64,000 nucleotides of DNA. It comes from Candidatus Eisenbergiella stercoravium. Its GTDB lineage: Bacteria; Bacillota; Clostridia; Lachnospirales; Lachnospiraceae. Within the stretch, counting starts at the first letter, position 1; the number at the start of each line of letters is the position of its first letter. Positions 32,187-40,600 of this stretch are shown piece after piece. The position numbers and the translations under genes were made by a program. The notes beneath the pieces were generated by a model. That model had not been told where the DNA came from. It was given only the letters and a program-made list of their open reading frames with translations, and made no database searches. The stretch is from assembly GCA_019113175.1 (NCBI GenBank), contig DXHY01000044.1, positions 1-64,000 on the forward strand. Reading direction: 5' to 3'.

Positions 32187-33479
32187 ATGGAACAATATGT
32201 TGTTTGCGGCGGGAATCCGCTGGTGGGTGAGGTGGAAATCGGCGGCGCGAAGAACGCGGCGCTTGCGATACTTGCGGCTTCCGTTATGACGGATGAGACG
32301 GTTTTGATCGAAAATATGCCTGATGTGCGGGATACGAACATCCTGCTCCAGGCGATGCAGAGCATCGGGGTTCTTGTGAACCGGGTGGACAGGCATACGG
32401 TGCAGATTAACGGCGGCCAGATTCATGATCTGGTGATCGAGGATGATTATATCAAGAAGATCCGCGCCTCCTATTATCTGCTGGGAGCGCTTCTGGGAAA
32501 ATACAGAAGAGCCGAGGTGGCGCTTCCCGGCGGCTGCAATATCGGAAGCCGTCCCATAGACCAGCACATTAAGGGTTTTAAGGCTCTGGGAGCGGAAGTG
32601 CGCATCGAACATGGCCTGATTATCGCGGAAGCGGAGACTCTGAAAGGGTGCCATCTGTACATGGACGTAGTCAGCGTGGGAGCTACCATCAACGTCATGA
32701 TGGCGGCAGCTCTGGCGGACGGCCTGACCATCATTGAAAACGCGGCGAAGGAACCCCATGTGGTGGACCTCGCCAATTTCCTGAACAGCATGGGAGCGAA
32801 CATCAAGGGCGCGGGAACGGACGTGATCCGCATCCGCGGCGTGGAAAAGCTCCACAAAACGGAATATACGATTATTCCCGACCAGATAGAAGCGGGTACC
32901 TTCATGTTTGCGGCGGCGGCCACCAGAGGGGATGTGACGGTGAAAAATGTGATCCCCAAGCACCTGGAGTCCATCAGCGCGAAACTGATGGAGATCGGCT
33001 GTGATGTGGAGGAATCAGACGACGCGGTGCGGGTTGTGGCGTCCAGACCTCTGACCCATACCCACGTGAAAACCCTTCCCTATCCCGGTTTCCCGACGGA
33101 TATGCAGCCTCAGATCACGGTAACGCTGGGCCTGTCTCAGGGAACCAGCATCGTGACGGAGAGCATTTTTGAGAACCGCTTTAAATATGTGGACGAGCTG
33201 ACCAGAATGGGAGCGAATATCAAGGTGGAGGGCAATACCGCCATCATTGACGGAGTATCCCGTTATACCGGCGCGGGCATCACGGCTCCTGACCTGCGTG
33301 CGGGAGCGGCCCTGGTGATCGCCGCGCTTGCGGCGGAGGGCATTTCCACCGTGGATGATATCCGCTATATCGAGAGAGGCTATGAGAATTTCCCGGAGAA
33401 GCTGCGGGGGCTTGGCGCTCAGATCGAGAAGGTGGACGGAGAGCGCGATGTGAAAAAATTTCGCTTTAAGGTGAGTTGA
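32187..33479 (+). CDS. murA: UDP-N-acetylglucosamine 1-carboxyvinyltransferase
   Basis: Transfers enolpyruvate from PEP to UDP-GlcNAc, the first committed step of peptidoglycan synthesis. Cys117 in LPGGCNIGSRP is the catalytic and fosfomycin-target residue, and GGAKNAALAIL is the N-terminal hallmark. Length 430 is normal. Clostridia often have two MurA paralogues; which one this is cannot be told. GAGAGG before ATG 32187 is favoured over the upstream in-frame TTG at 32148. Confidence 0.94.
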   Translation: MEQYVVCGGNPLVGEVEIGGAKNAALAILAASVMTDETVLIENMPDVRDTNILLQAMQSIGVLVNRVDRHTVQINGGQIHDLVIEDDYIKKIRASYYLLGALLGKYRRAEVALPGGCNIGSRPIDQHIKGFKALGAEVRIEHGLIIAEAETLKGCHLYMDVVSVGATINVMMAAALADGLTIIENAAKEPHVVDLANFLNSMGANIKGAGTDVIRIRGVEKLHKTEYTIIPDQIEAGTFMFAAAATRGDVTVKNVIPKHLESISAKLMEIGCDVEESDDAVRVVASRPLTHTHVKTLPYPGFPTDMQPQITVTLGLSQGTSIVTESIFENRFKYVDELTRMGANIKVEGNTAIIDGVSRYTGAGITAPDLRAGAALVIAALAAEGISTVDDIRYIERGYENFPEKLRGLGAQIEKVDGERDVKKFRFKVS

Positions 33480-33492
33480 GGCCATCTGCCTA

Positions 33493-33521
33493 TTGACAGA
33501 CTGTACGCTTTGGTGTAATCT
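33493..33521 (+). promoter_or_regulatory. metK leader promoter
   Basis: TTGACA (33493-33498), 17 bp, TAATCT (33516-33521), 13 bp after the murA stop. It reads into the S-box aptamer at 33570. Confidence 0.65.
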
Positions 33522-33569
33522 GGACATCGTAGTCAGAAGCCAGATAAGAAAATTCAATATTGTATCTAT

Positions 33570-33667
33570 CTCTTATTCAGAGTGGTGGAGGTACATAGGA
33601 CCTGTGAAGCCACGGCAACCCCTGATGAGGAAGGTGCCTGCCTGAGCGAGTAATCGAACAATAAGAG
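33570..33667 (+). ncRNA. SAM-I (S-box) riboswitch aptamer
   Basis: The P1 arm CTCTTAT (33570-33576) pairs with ATAAGAG (33661-33667). Between them lie the conserved AGAGTGGTGGAGG core, GGACCTGTGAAGCC with CGGCAACC, and the GGAAGGTGC-type P3/P4 region. S-boxes bind S-adenosylmethionine and stop transcription when it is abundant; placement ahead of metK, the SAM synthetase, is the classic arrangement. Confidence 0.92.
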
Positions 33668-33684
33668 GATTTGATTATCATTTT

Positions 33685-33717
33685 ATCGGGTCCGCTTATA
33701 GCGGGGCCGATTTTTTT
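33685..33717 (+). terminator. S-box expression-platform terminator
   Basis: ATCGG-G-TCCGC (33685-33695) pairs with GCGG-GG-CCGAT, followed by T7 at 33711-33717. Confidence 0.85.
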
Positions 33718-33718
33718 A

Positions 33719-33871
33719 GCCAAAGAACGGCTGGACGCCGTTCTTTCATGATTGGAATGCTGCCTTCGGCAGCAGAAAAGGAGGCCGGCCCGAACCGTTG
33801 GTTCGAGCCAAAGAACGGCTGGTGCCGTTCTTCTGTGATTGGAATGCTGCCTTTGGCAGCAGAAAAGGAGG
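33719..33871 (+). repeat. Hairpin module array before metK
   Basis: Two copies of about 65 bp (33719-33784, 33807-33871): GCCAAAGAACGGC-loop-GCCGTTCTT, then TGATTGGAATGCTGCC-TTY-GGCAGCAGAAAAGGAGG. Between them is the CGAACC-GTT-GGTTCG hairpin. The second copy supplies the metK ribosome-binding site. Same architecture as at galE, but TGCTGCC/GGCAGC replaces TGCCGCC/GGCGGC. Confidence 0.85.
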
Positions 33872-33876
33872 AATGT

Positions 33877-35091
33877 ATGGAAAAACATCTGTTTACTTCA
33901 GAGTCGGTAACGGAAGGACATCCTGACAAAATGTGCGACGCGATCTCCGACGCGGTGCTGGATGCGCTGATGGAGAAGGATCCTATGAGCCGCGTGGCCT
34001 GCGAGACTTGCACCACCACCGGACTGGTTATGGTGATGGGAGAGATCACCACAAACGCTTATGTGGACATTCAGAAAATTGTCCGTGATACGGTACGTGA
34101 GATCGGATATACCAAGTCCGACTATGGCTTTGACGCCAATACCTGCGGTGTGATGGTGGTTCTGGACGAACAGTCCTCAGATATCGCCATGGGCGTTGAT
34201 AAGGCGCTGGAGGCGAAGCAGGAGGAAGCCGCCGGAAAGGGTGCGGAGCACAGCATGAGCGAGGATGAGCTGGACGCCATCGGCGCAGGCGATCAGGGAA
34301 TGATGTTCGGTTATGCCACCAATGAGACGGAAGAGTATATGCCCTATCCCAGCTGTCTGGCTCACAAGCTCACCAGACAGCTTGCAAAGGTGCGCAAGGA
34401 CGGCACTCTGCCTTATCTTCGCCCCGATGGAAAGAGCCAGGTTACGGTGGAGTACGATGAAAACGACAGGCCTGTGCGCCTGGAGGCGGTGGTGCTTTCC
34501 ACCCAGCATGATCCGGATGTGACTCAGGAACAGATCCATGCGGATATCAAAAAGTATGTGTTCGATCCGGTTCTTCCGGCAGAGCTTTTGGACGAGAACA
34601 CCAAATATTTCATCAACCCCACCGGGCGCTTCGTCATCGGCGGCCCTCACGGCGACAGCGGTCTGACAGGACGCAAGATCATCGTTGATACCTATGGCGG
34701 CTATGCCCGTCACGGCGGCGGCGCTTTCTCCGGTAAGGACTGCACCAAGGTGGACCGCTCCGCGGCCTATGCGGCCCGTTATGCGGCGAAGAACATCGTT
34801 GCCGCCGGCCTTGCCGACAAGTGTGAGATTCAGCTTTCCTATGCCATCGGTGTGGCCCGTCCTACCTCCATCATGGTGGATACATACGGCACCGGAAAGG
34901 TTTCCGATGAAAAGCTGGTGGATATTATCCGTGAGAATTTCGATCTCCGTCCCGCGGGCATCATCCGTATGCTCGACCTGCGCCGCCCGATTTACAAACA
35001 GACGGCAGCCTACGGACATTTCGGCCGCCACGATCTGGATCTCCCCTGGGAGAAACTGGATAAGGTGGAAGCGCTGAAGAAATATCTGTAA
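33877..35091 (+). CDS. metK: S-adenosylmethionine synthetase
   Basis: Makes SAM from methionine and ATP. Signature blocks are present: [13 protein letters not shown] at the N-terminus, [12 protein letters not shown] and [19 protein letters not shown], which hold the metal, phosphate and loop residues. At 404 residues it is slightly long owing to a charged insertion near residues 110-125 ([18 protein letters not shown]). GGAGG is five bases before ATG 33877. Controlled by the S-box at 33570. Confidence 0.96.
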   Translation: MEKHLFTSESVTEGHPDKMCDAISDAVLDALMEKDPMSRVACETCTTTGLVMVMGEITTNAYVDIQKIVRDTVREIGYTKSDYGFDANTCGVMVVLDEQSSDIAMGVDKALEAKQEEAAGKGAEHSMSEDELDAIGAGDQGMMFGYATNETEEYMPYPSCLAHKLTRQLAKVRKDGTLPYLRPDGKSQVTVEYDENDRPVRLEAVVLSTQHDPDVTQEQIHADIKKYVFDPVLPAELLDENTKYFINPTGRFVIGGPHGDSGLTGRKIIVDTYGGYARHGGGAFSGKDCTKVDRSAAYAARYAAKNIVAAGLADKCEIQLSYAIGVARPTSIMVDTYGTGKVSDEKLVDIIRENFDLRPAGIIRMLDLRRPIYKQTAAYGHFGRHDLDLPWEKLDKVEALKKYL

Positions 35092-35139
35092 AATGAATTT
35101 CTGACGGGCGATCAGGCTCCCGCCGGATAGTAAAATTTT

Positions 35140-35206
35140 ATCCCTCTGAACGGAATGACATATATTTTGAGGACATATGTCATGTGGGTTCAGAGGGATT
35201 TTTTTC
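35140..35206 (+). terminator. metK terminator
   Basis: A two-part stem: ATCCCTCTGAAC with GTTCAGAGGGAT, and inner ATGACATAT with ACATATGTCAT, followed by T7. Confidence 0.85.
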
Positions 35207-35300
35207 CCCTGAATTTTGATGCAGAGGAGTGCAGCCGCTAAAGAGAAAAATCATTTTATGAGTCAAAAACACCTAACGAGATGAGTCATTTTCCCATAAT

Positions 35301-35331
35301 GTCTATATAAGTAGATGATCGATATATAGAC
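35301..35331 (+). promoter_or_regulatory. Inverted-repeat operator candidate before the XRE gene
   Basis: GTCTATATA (35301-35309) and TATATAGAC (35323-35331) are perfect inverted arms, 13 bp apart. They cover the likely core promoter 15-45 bp before the TTG start. XRE regulators often bind such dyads in their own promoters. Confidence 0.5.
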
Positions 35332-35345
35332 AGGGGAAAAGACAT

Positions 35346-35864
35346 TTGAATGACAGATTGCGGGAGCTCCGTCTGGAACGGAGATGGACGCAGCGTGATG
35401 TACAGCGTCTGACGGGAATTGACAGGGGAAATTATTCCAAGATGGAGCTTGGAACGAGATATTATACCATTCGGCAGTGCATGAAGCTGGCAATCGTGTT
35501 TGAAACCAGCATGGATTATCTGGCAGGTCTTACGGATGAAAGGGAACCTTATGAGAGGTCAAAGATTTGCCTGGCTGAACTCATTGGGGATGAGGGAGAG
35601 AAAGCGGAAAGAAAAAAGGGGTTGTCTTTGGAACTGAGAAACCGGCTGCGCGGACTGCGGACGGAGAAAAAGTATTCTCAGGTAAAGATCCAGATGCTGA
35701 CCGGAGTGGATCAGAGCAACTATTCAAAGCTGGAATGCGGAAAACAGCATTATACCTTTGGACAGTGCAGACAGATTGCTCTGGCAATGGGCACGAGCAT
35801 GGATTATCTGGCAGGGCTGACTGACAGAAAGCAGCCTCACAGGAGAAAAAAGAATGTATACTGA
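35346..35864 (+). CDS. Tandem double-XRE HTH protein
   Basis: A 172-residue protein made of two homologous Cro/C1-type HTH halves: residues 1-65 (RLRELRLERRWTQRDVQRLT ... SMDYLAGLTD) and 100-160 (RLRGLRTEKKYSQVKIQMLT ... SMDYLAGLTD). The shared SMDYLAGLTD endings show an internal duplication. Ordinary XRE repressors dimerise; this one could bind a dyad as a single chain. TTG 35346 with AGGGGAAAAG upstream is the only suitable start; ATG 35350 is out of frame. An inverted repeat lies in its promoter. Confidence 0.85.
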   Translation: MNDRLRELRLERRWTQRDVQRLTGIDRGNYSKMELGTRYYTIRQCMKLAIVFETSMDYLAGLTDEREPYERSKICLAELIGDEGEKAERKKGLSLELRNRLRGLRTEKKYSQVKIQMLTGVDQSNYSKLECGKQHYTFGQCRQIALAMGTSMDYLAGLTDRKQPHRRKKNVY

Positions 35865-35890
35865 ATCTGCAAGAAAATCATACTCATTAT

Positions 35891-36028
35891 ATGGTAGCAG
35901 ACCGGAAGGAAGCTGTTCTGAAAGGAGCGGCTCCTTTTTTATTTATTTTGAATTTAATTCAGATCGGAATATTCATTGTAACCCTGATCAGTCTCATGCG
36001 TGAGATTCTCGGGGATAGAAAGAAATAG
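35891..36028 (+). pseudogene. Degenerate holin-like type I toxin, copy 1
   Basis: The frame ends with LIQIGIFIVTLISLMREILG then DRKK-TAG, alignable to the intact toxin at 41284 (FQFCILIATIVGLCYTIF then DGKK). Past the stop the two loci share GCCGCCACTA/TAGTGACGGC hairpins and the GGCCGTATGTCTCTGGCTTTCCC block. Upstream homology and a good ribosome-binding site are missing: only an ATG 60 codons-worth upstream inside other sequence or a TTG at 35948 could start it. I read it as 5'-truncated. Confidence 0.5.
35921..35940 (+). terminator. Terminator of the XRE gene
   Basis: AAAGGAG-CGG-CTCCTTT followed by T3. It lies within the open frame of the degenerate toxin that follows. Confidence 0.6.
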
Positions 36029-36135
36029 CCGCCACTACCTGCAATAGTGACGGCTGGCCTTTAAAAGGTTGATGTTACAATATTGACAGGGGAGGCCGTA
36101 TGTCTCTGGCTTTCCCTTTTTCTACGATTACTGTA
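36027..36135 (-). ncRNA. Antisense RNA remnant of toxin copy 1
   Basis: On the minus strand TACAGT (36135-36130) sits where the intact locus has TATAAT, at the same distance from the GTAGAAAAAGGGAAAGCC start region. The RNA would run to the hairpin at 36028-36055. The weaker -10 suggests reduced activity. Confidence 0.35.
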
Positions 36136-36193
36136 CCACATTCTGAAGGCTGATGCAAGACAGTGACCATGAATTCCGGGAAGAGAAGCCGGG

Positions 36194-36319
36194 TTACTGT
36201 TCACTGGCAAGCCAGCGAACAGTAACGGAGCCCGTCATTCCAGATCGCCTGTGGCGATGGACGGGCCGGATTCAGGCCGTAACACTTTCCTTACGTGCCG
36301 GTCAGCAAGTGACCGGCAC
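36194..36319 (+). other. Cluster of long hairpins
   Basis: Three stems in a row: TTACTGTTC-ACTGGC with GCCAGC-GAACAGTAA (36194-36225), CCCGTC with GACGGG enclosing TCGC/GCGA (36231-36265), and GTGCCGGTCA with TGACCGGCAC (36295-36319). GAACAGTAACGGA recurs at 36217 and 36327. The 650-bp spacer 35865-36513 thus holds toxin remnant, this cluster and the next array, and no other gene. Confidence 0.5.
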
Positions 36320-36392
36320 TGTCCTGAACAGTAACGGACTCCGAACACCGGCTTGCGCCCTACGTTTCCATGGTGTAAGATAGAATATATTT

Positions 36393-36508
36393 AAAATGCC
36401 GCCAGTGGCGGCGGAAAAGAGGCCGGCACGAACCACAGGTTCGTGCCAAAGAACGGCTGACGCCGTTCTTTTATGATTAAAATGCCGCCAGTGGCGGCAG
36501 AAATGAGG
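36393..36508 (+). repeat. Hairpin module array before the DUF89 gene
   Basis: Two copies of AAATGCCGCC-AGT-GGCGGC-rGAAA-GAGG (36393-36422, 36479-36508) flank GGCACGAACC-ACA-GGTTCGTGCC and AAAGAACGGC-TGA-CGCCGTTCTTT TATGATT. The second copy gives the ribosome-binding region of the 36514 gene. Confidence 0.85.
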
Positions 36509-36513
36509 TAATT

Positions 36514-37407
36514 ATGGAATTATGCGCATCCTGTATCCGCTGTGTGATGGACAGGCAGGAGGAACGGGTAAGAGGAGTTGGAACACAAAGGCAGCAGAGT
36601 GACTATCTGCGCGGCGTGGCCGGAGTGATTTCGCAGGCTGCCCCGACGGATTCAGCCCCTGTGCTGGTGGACCGGATCAACCGGGTATATGAGGATATTT
36701 TCGGACCGGCGGAGGACTATAAGAAGATTAAGACTGAATTTAACGGACTGATGCTTTCGCTGGTACCGGATTTGAAGAAGAAAATAGAAGCAAAGGAAGA
36801 GGCTGAACGTCTGCATGCGGCCATGCTGTACGCAAGGGCGGCCAATTACATCGATTTCGGAATGGCGGGCACGGTGGAGAAGGAGACATTGCTTTCGCTT
36901 CTGGACCGGGCGGCCAGTGAACAGCTGGATGAGAAAACGTGGGAAGCCTTTCTTTCCGATCTGGAGAAGGCCCGCAGCCTGGTCTATGTGACGGACAACT
37001 GCGGCGAGGTGGTCTGTGACCGGCTGGTGATCGAAGAGCTTTCCCGCCGGTTCCCCTCCCTCTCCGTCACGGTTCTGGTGCGCGGACAGGACGCGCTTAA
37101 CGATGCCACCAGAGAGGACGCCGCGCAGGTTGGGCTGGACAGCGTTGCGTGCATTGCGGATAACGGCTGCGGCGTGGCGGGAACGCCTCTGGAGTACGTG
37201 GGAGAGGATGCGAGAAGACTGCTGGAAGGGGCGGATCTGATCCTTTCCAAGGGACAGGGAAATTTTGAGACCATGCACGGATGCGGCCTGAACGTTTACT
37301 ATTCTTTTCTCTGTAAATGCGACTGGTTCCAGAAGCGTTTCGGCATGGAAAAGAACAGAGGCGTATTCATAACGGAAAAAGATGCCGCCGTGGTGGAGGC
37401 AGGATAA
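36514..37407 (+). CDS. DUF89 / ARMT1-like metal-dependent phosphatase
   Basis: A 297-residue DUF89 protein. These are damage-control phosphatases that hydrolyse harmful phosphometabolites, often with a metal held by Asp-Asn. The N-terminal CASCIRCVMDRQEE cysteine motif marks the bacterial/archaeal subfamily; YVTDNCGEVVCDRL carries the metal-binding Asp and Asn, and LILSKGQGNFET the phosphate-side Lys and Gly. Substrate unknown. ATGAGG from the repeat module lies upstream of ATG 36514. It precedes dnaE but a repeat array separates them. Confidence 0.85.
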   Translation: MELCASCIRCVMDRQEERVRGVGTQRQQSDYLRGVAGVISQAAPTDSAPVLVDRINRVYEDIFGPAEDYKKIKTEFNGLMLSLVPDLKKKIEAKEEAERLHAAMLYARAANYIDFGMAGTVEKETLLSLLDRAASEQLDEKTWEAFLSDLEKARSLVYVTDNCGEVVCDRLVIEELSRRFPSLSVTVLVRGQDALNDATREDAAQVGLDSVACIADNGCGVAGTPLEYVGEDARRLLEGADLILSKGQGNFETMHGCGLNVYYSFLCKCDWFQKRFGMEKNRGVFITEKDAAVVEAG

Positions 37408-37408
37408 A

Positions 37409-37660
37409 AGGCGAATTGGCCTTCCGGCCAATTCCGCATCAATACATGTCGCCTGGTTAGGCGACAGACAAAGAGGAAGAGGCGGAGAAAACCGTTGGTT
37501 TTCTCCTGGAAATTGGCCTTGTGGCCAATTTCTTCTGAAACATATGCCGCCTTTCGGCGACGGCGGAGAAAACCTTTGGTTTTCTCCTGGAATTGGCCTT
37601 CCGGCCAATTCCGCATAAATATATGTCGCCTAGTCAGGCGACAGACAAAGAAGAAGAGGT
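37409..37660 (+). repeat. Three-unit hairpin module array before dnaE
   Basis: Units of the form GAATTGGCC-loop-GGCCAATTC, then ATGTCGCC-loop-GGCGACAGACAAAGA-GAGG, occur at 37411, 37508 and 37590. They are separated by GGAGAAAACC-nnn-GGTTTTCTCC hairpins (37483-37507, 37564-37588). The layout is that of the galE/metK arrays with entirely different stem bases. The last unit holds the dnaE ribosome-binding site. Confidence 0.85.
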
Positions 37661-37664
37661 AGAC

Positions 37665-40600
37665 ATGGCATTTGCACATCTTCATGTTCATACGGAGTAC
37701 AGTCTTCTGGACGGCTCCAACAAAATAAAGGAATATGTCCGCCGGGTGAAGGAGCTTGGAATGGACAGCGCCGCCATCACCGATCACGGGGTGATGTACG
37801 GCGTTATTGATTTTTACCGGGCGGCGAAGGAAGCGGGAATCAAGCCCATCATCGGGTGCGAGGTGTACGTGGCGCCGGGGTCTCGGTTTGACAGAGAGAC
37901 AGGCGGCGGGGATGACCGGTATTATCATCTGGTTCTGCTGGCGGAAAACAACACGGGATATGCCAATCTGATGAAAATCGTCAGCCGCGGTTTCACGGAG
38001 GGCTTTTACTATAAGCCCCGTGTGGATATGGAGCTTCTGAATCAGTACCATGAGGGAATCATCGCCCTTTCCGCCTGCCTGGCGGGAGAGGTGGCGCGGA
38101 ACATCCAGAAGGGTCTGGTGGACGAGGCGAAAAAGGCGGCGCTGAAATACCAGGAATGCTTCGGAAAGGGGAATTTTTTCCTGGAGCTGCAGGACCATGG
38201 GATTCCGGCACAGCGGCTGGTGAATACCACCCTGCTTTCCATGAGTAAGGAGCTGGACATTCCGCTGGTGGTCACCAACGACGTGCATTACACGTATCCG
38301 GAGGATGAAAAGCCCCATGATATCCTGCTGTGCATCCAGACCGCGAAGAAGCTTTCCGATGAGGACCGGATGCGCTATGAAGGCGGCCAGTATTATGTGA
38401 AGAGCGAGGAGGAGATGAAAGGTCTCTTTCCCTATGCCTGGGAGGCGGTGGAGAACACGCAGGCCATCGCGGACCGGTGCAACGTGGAGATCGAGTTCGG
38501 CGTGACGAAGCTGCCGCATTTCGAAGTGCCGGAAGGGTACACTTCGGAAACCTATCTGTACCATCTGTGTGAGGACGGTCTGGCGGAGCGTTATCCCGAT
38601 GACGACGGCACCCTGCAGAAGCGTCTGGACTATGAGCTTTCCGTCATCAAACAGATGGGATATGTGGATTACTTCCTGATCGTATGGGATTTCATCAATT
38701 ATGCCAGAAGAAACGGAATCGCGGTGGGACCGGGGCGCGGTTCGGCAGCGGGAAGCATCGTGTCCTACTGTCTGAAGATCACCAACATCGATCCCATCCG
38801 CTACAATCTGCTGTTTGAGCGTTTCCTGAACCCGGAGCGCGTATCCATGCCGGATATTGATATCGACTTCTGCTTTGAAAGGAGGCAGGAGGTCATCGAT
38901 TATGTGGGAAGAAAATACGGGCAGGAAAAGGTGGTGCAGATCGTCACCTTCGGTACCATGGCGGCGAAAGGCGTGATCCGCGACGTGGGCCGGGTGATGG
39001 ATCTTCCCTACGCCTATGTGGACGGAATCGCAAAAATGATTCCCAACGAGCTGAACATCACCATCGACCGGGCGCTTCAGATCAATCCGGAGCTGAGAAA
39101 GCTGTACGAGACGGACAGCCAGGTGAAGGAACTGATCGACATGAGCAAACGTCTGGAGGGACTGCCCAGGCATACCTCCATGCATGCGGCCGGTGTGGTG
39201 ATCTGTCCGGAGAGCGCGGACAATTATGTGCCCCTTTCCAGAGGAAGCGACGGAAGCATCACCACCCAGTTCACCATGACCACCCTGGAGGAGCTGGGCC
39301 TTCTGAAAATGGACTTCCTCGGCCTGCGCACCCTGACTGTGATTCAGAACGCTGCGGAGATGGTGAAGAAGGATAAGGGCATCGAGCTGGACATGGATCA
39401 CATCGATTTTAACGATAAGGCGGTTCTGGACTCCCTTGGAACGGGGCGGACGGACGGCGTGTTCCAGCTGGAAAGCGGAGGCATGAAAAACTTCATGAAG
39501 GAGTTAAAGCCTCAGAACCTGGAGGATATCATCGCCGGAATTTCCCTTTACCGTCCCGGCCCGATGGACTTCATTCCCAAGTATATCCGGGGGAAAAATA
39601 ATTCGGCCAGCATCACCTATCTCTGCCCGCAGCTGGAGCACATTTTGGAGCCCACCTACGGCTGTATCGTCTATCAGGAGCAGGTCATGCAGATCGTGCG
39701 GGATCTGGGCGGCTATACCATGGGAAGAAGTGATCTGGTGCGCCGTGCCATGAGTAAGAAGAAGCAGTCCGTGATGGAAAAGGAGAGGAACAATTTCATT
39801 TACGGAAATGAAGAGGAGGGCGTTCCGGGCTGTGTGAAAAACGGAATCTCCGCGGAGGTGGCGGGAGAAATCTATGACGAGATGATGGATTTTGCCAAAT
39901 ACGCCTTCAATAAGTCCCATGCTGCCTGTTACGCGGTGGTGGCCTATCAGACCGCCTGGCTGAAGTATTACTATCCGGTGGAGTTCATGGCGGCGCTCAT
40001 GACCTCCGTGATCGATAACCCCAAAAAGGTATCGGAGTATATCCTCACCTGCCGGAATATGAGAATCAAAATCCTCCCGCCTGATGTGAATGAGGGAGAG
40101 ATCGGCTTTTCCGTATCAGGAGGCTCCATCCGCTATGCCCTGACCGCCATCAAGGGAATCGGCAGGCCCGTGATTGAGCAGCTTCTTCGGGAGAGAAAAG
40201 AGAGGGGAGTTTTCACCAGCCTGCAGGATTTCATCACCCGCATGATGGATACGGAAGTGAATAAACGGACGGTGGAGAATTTCATCAAGGCCGGAGCCTT
40301 CGACGGGCTGGGCGGAACGAGAAAGCAGTTTATGGGCGTTTTTGCCCAGATGATGGATGCGGGCATACAGAACAAGAAGAACAATCTCGCGGGACAGATG
40401 AGCCTGTTTGATCTGGTCAGCGAGGAAGAAAAGAGCGAATACGAGATACGTCTTCCCGATGTGGGAGAATATCCAAAAGAGATCCTGCTGGGCTTTGAAA
40501 AGGAGGTTCTCGGCATTTATGTCAGCGGCCATCCTCTGGAGGAATATGCGCAGACCTGGAAGAAGCACATCACCCGGACTACCGCCGATTTTGTCCTGGA

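Noticed and set aside
36393-37660. CRISPR array
   Set aside because: Repeats are self-complementary hairpins of different sequence, spacers are not unique 30-40-mers of constant length, and no cas genes are near.
37299-39401. Minus-strand open frame of 700 codons opposite dnaE
   Set aside because: dnaE has unmistakable polymerase motifs; the antisense frame has no recognised domain and crosses the hairpin array.
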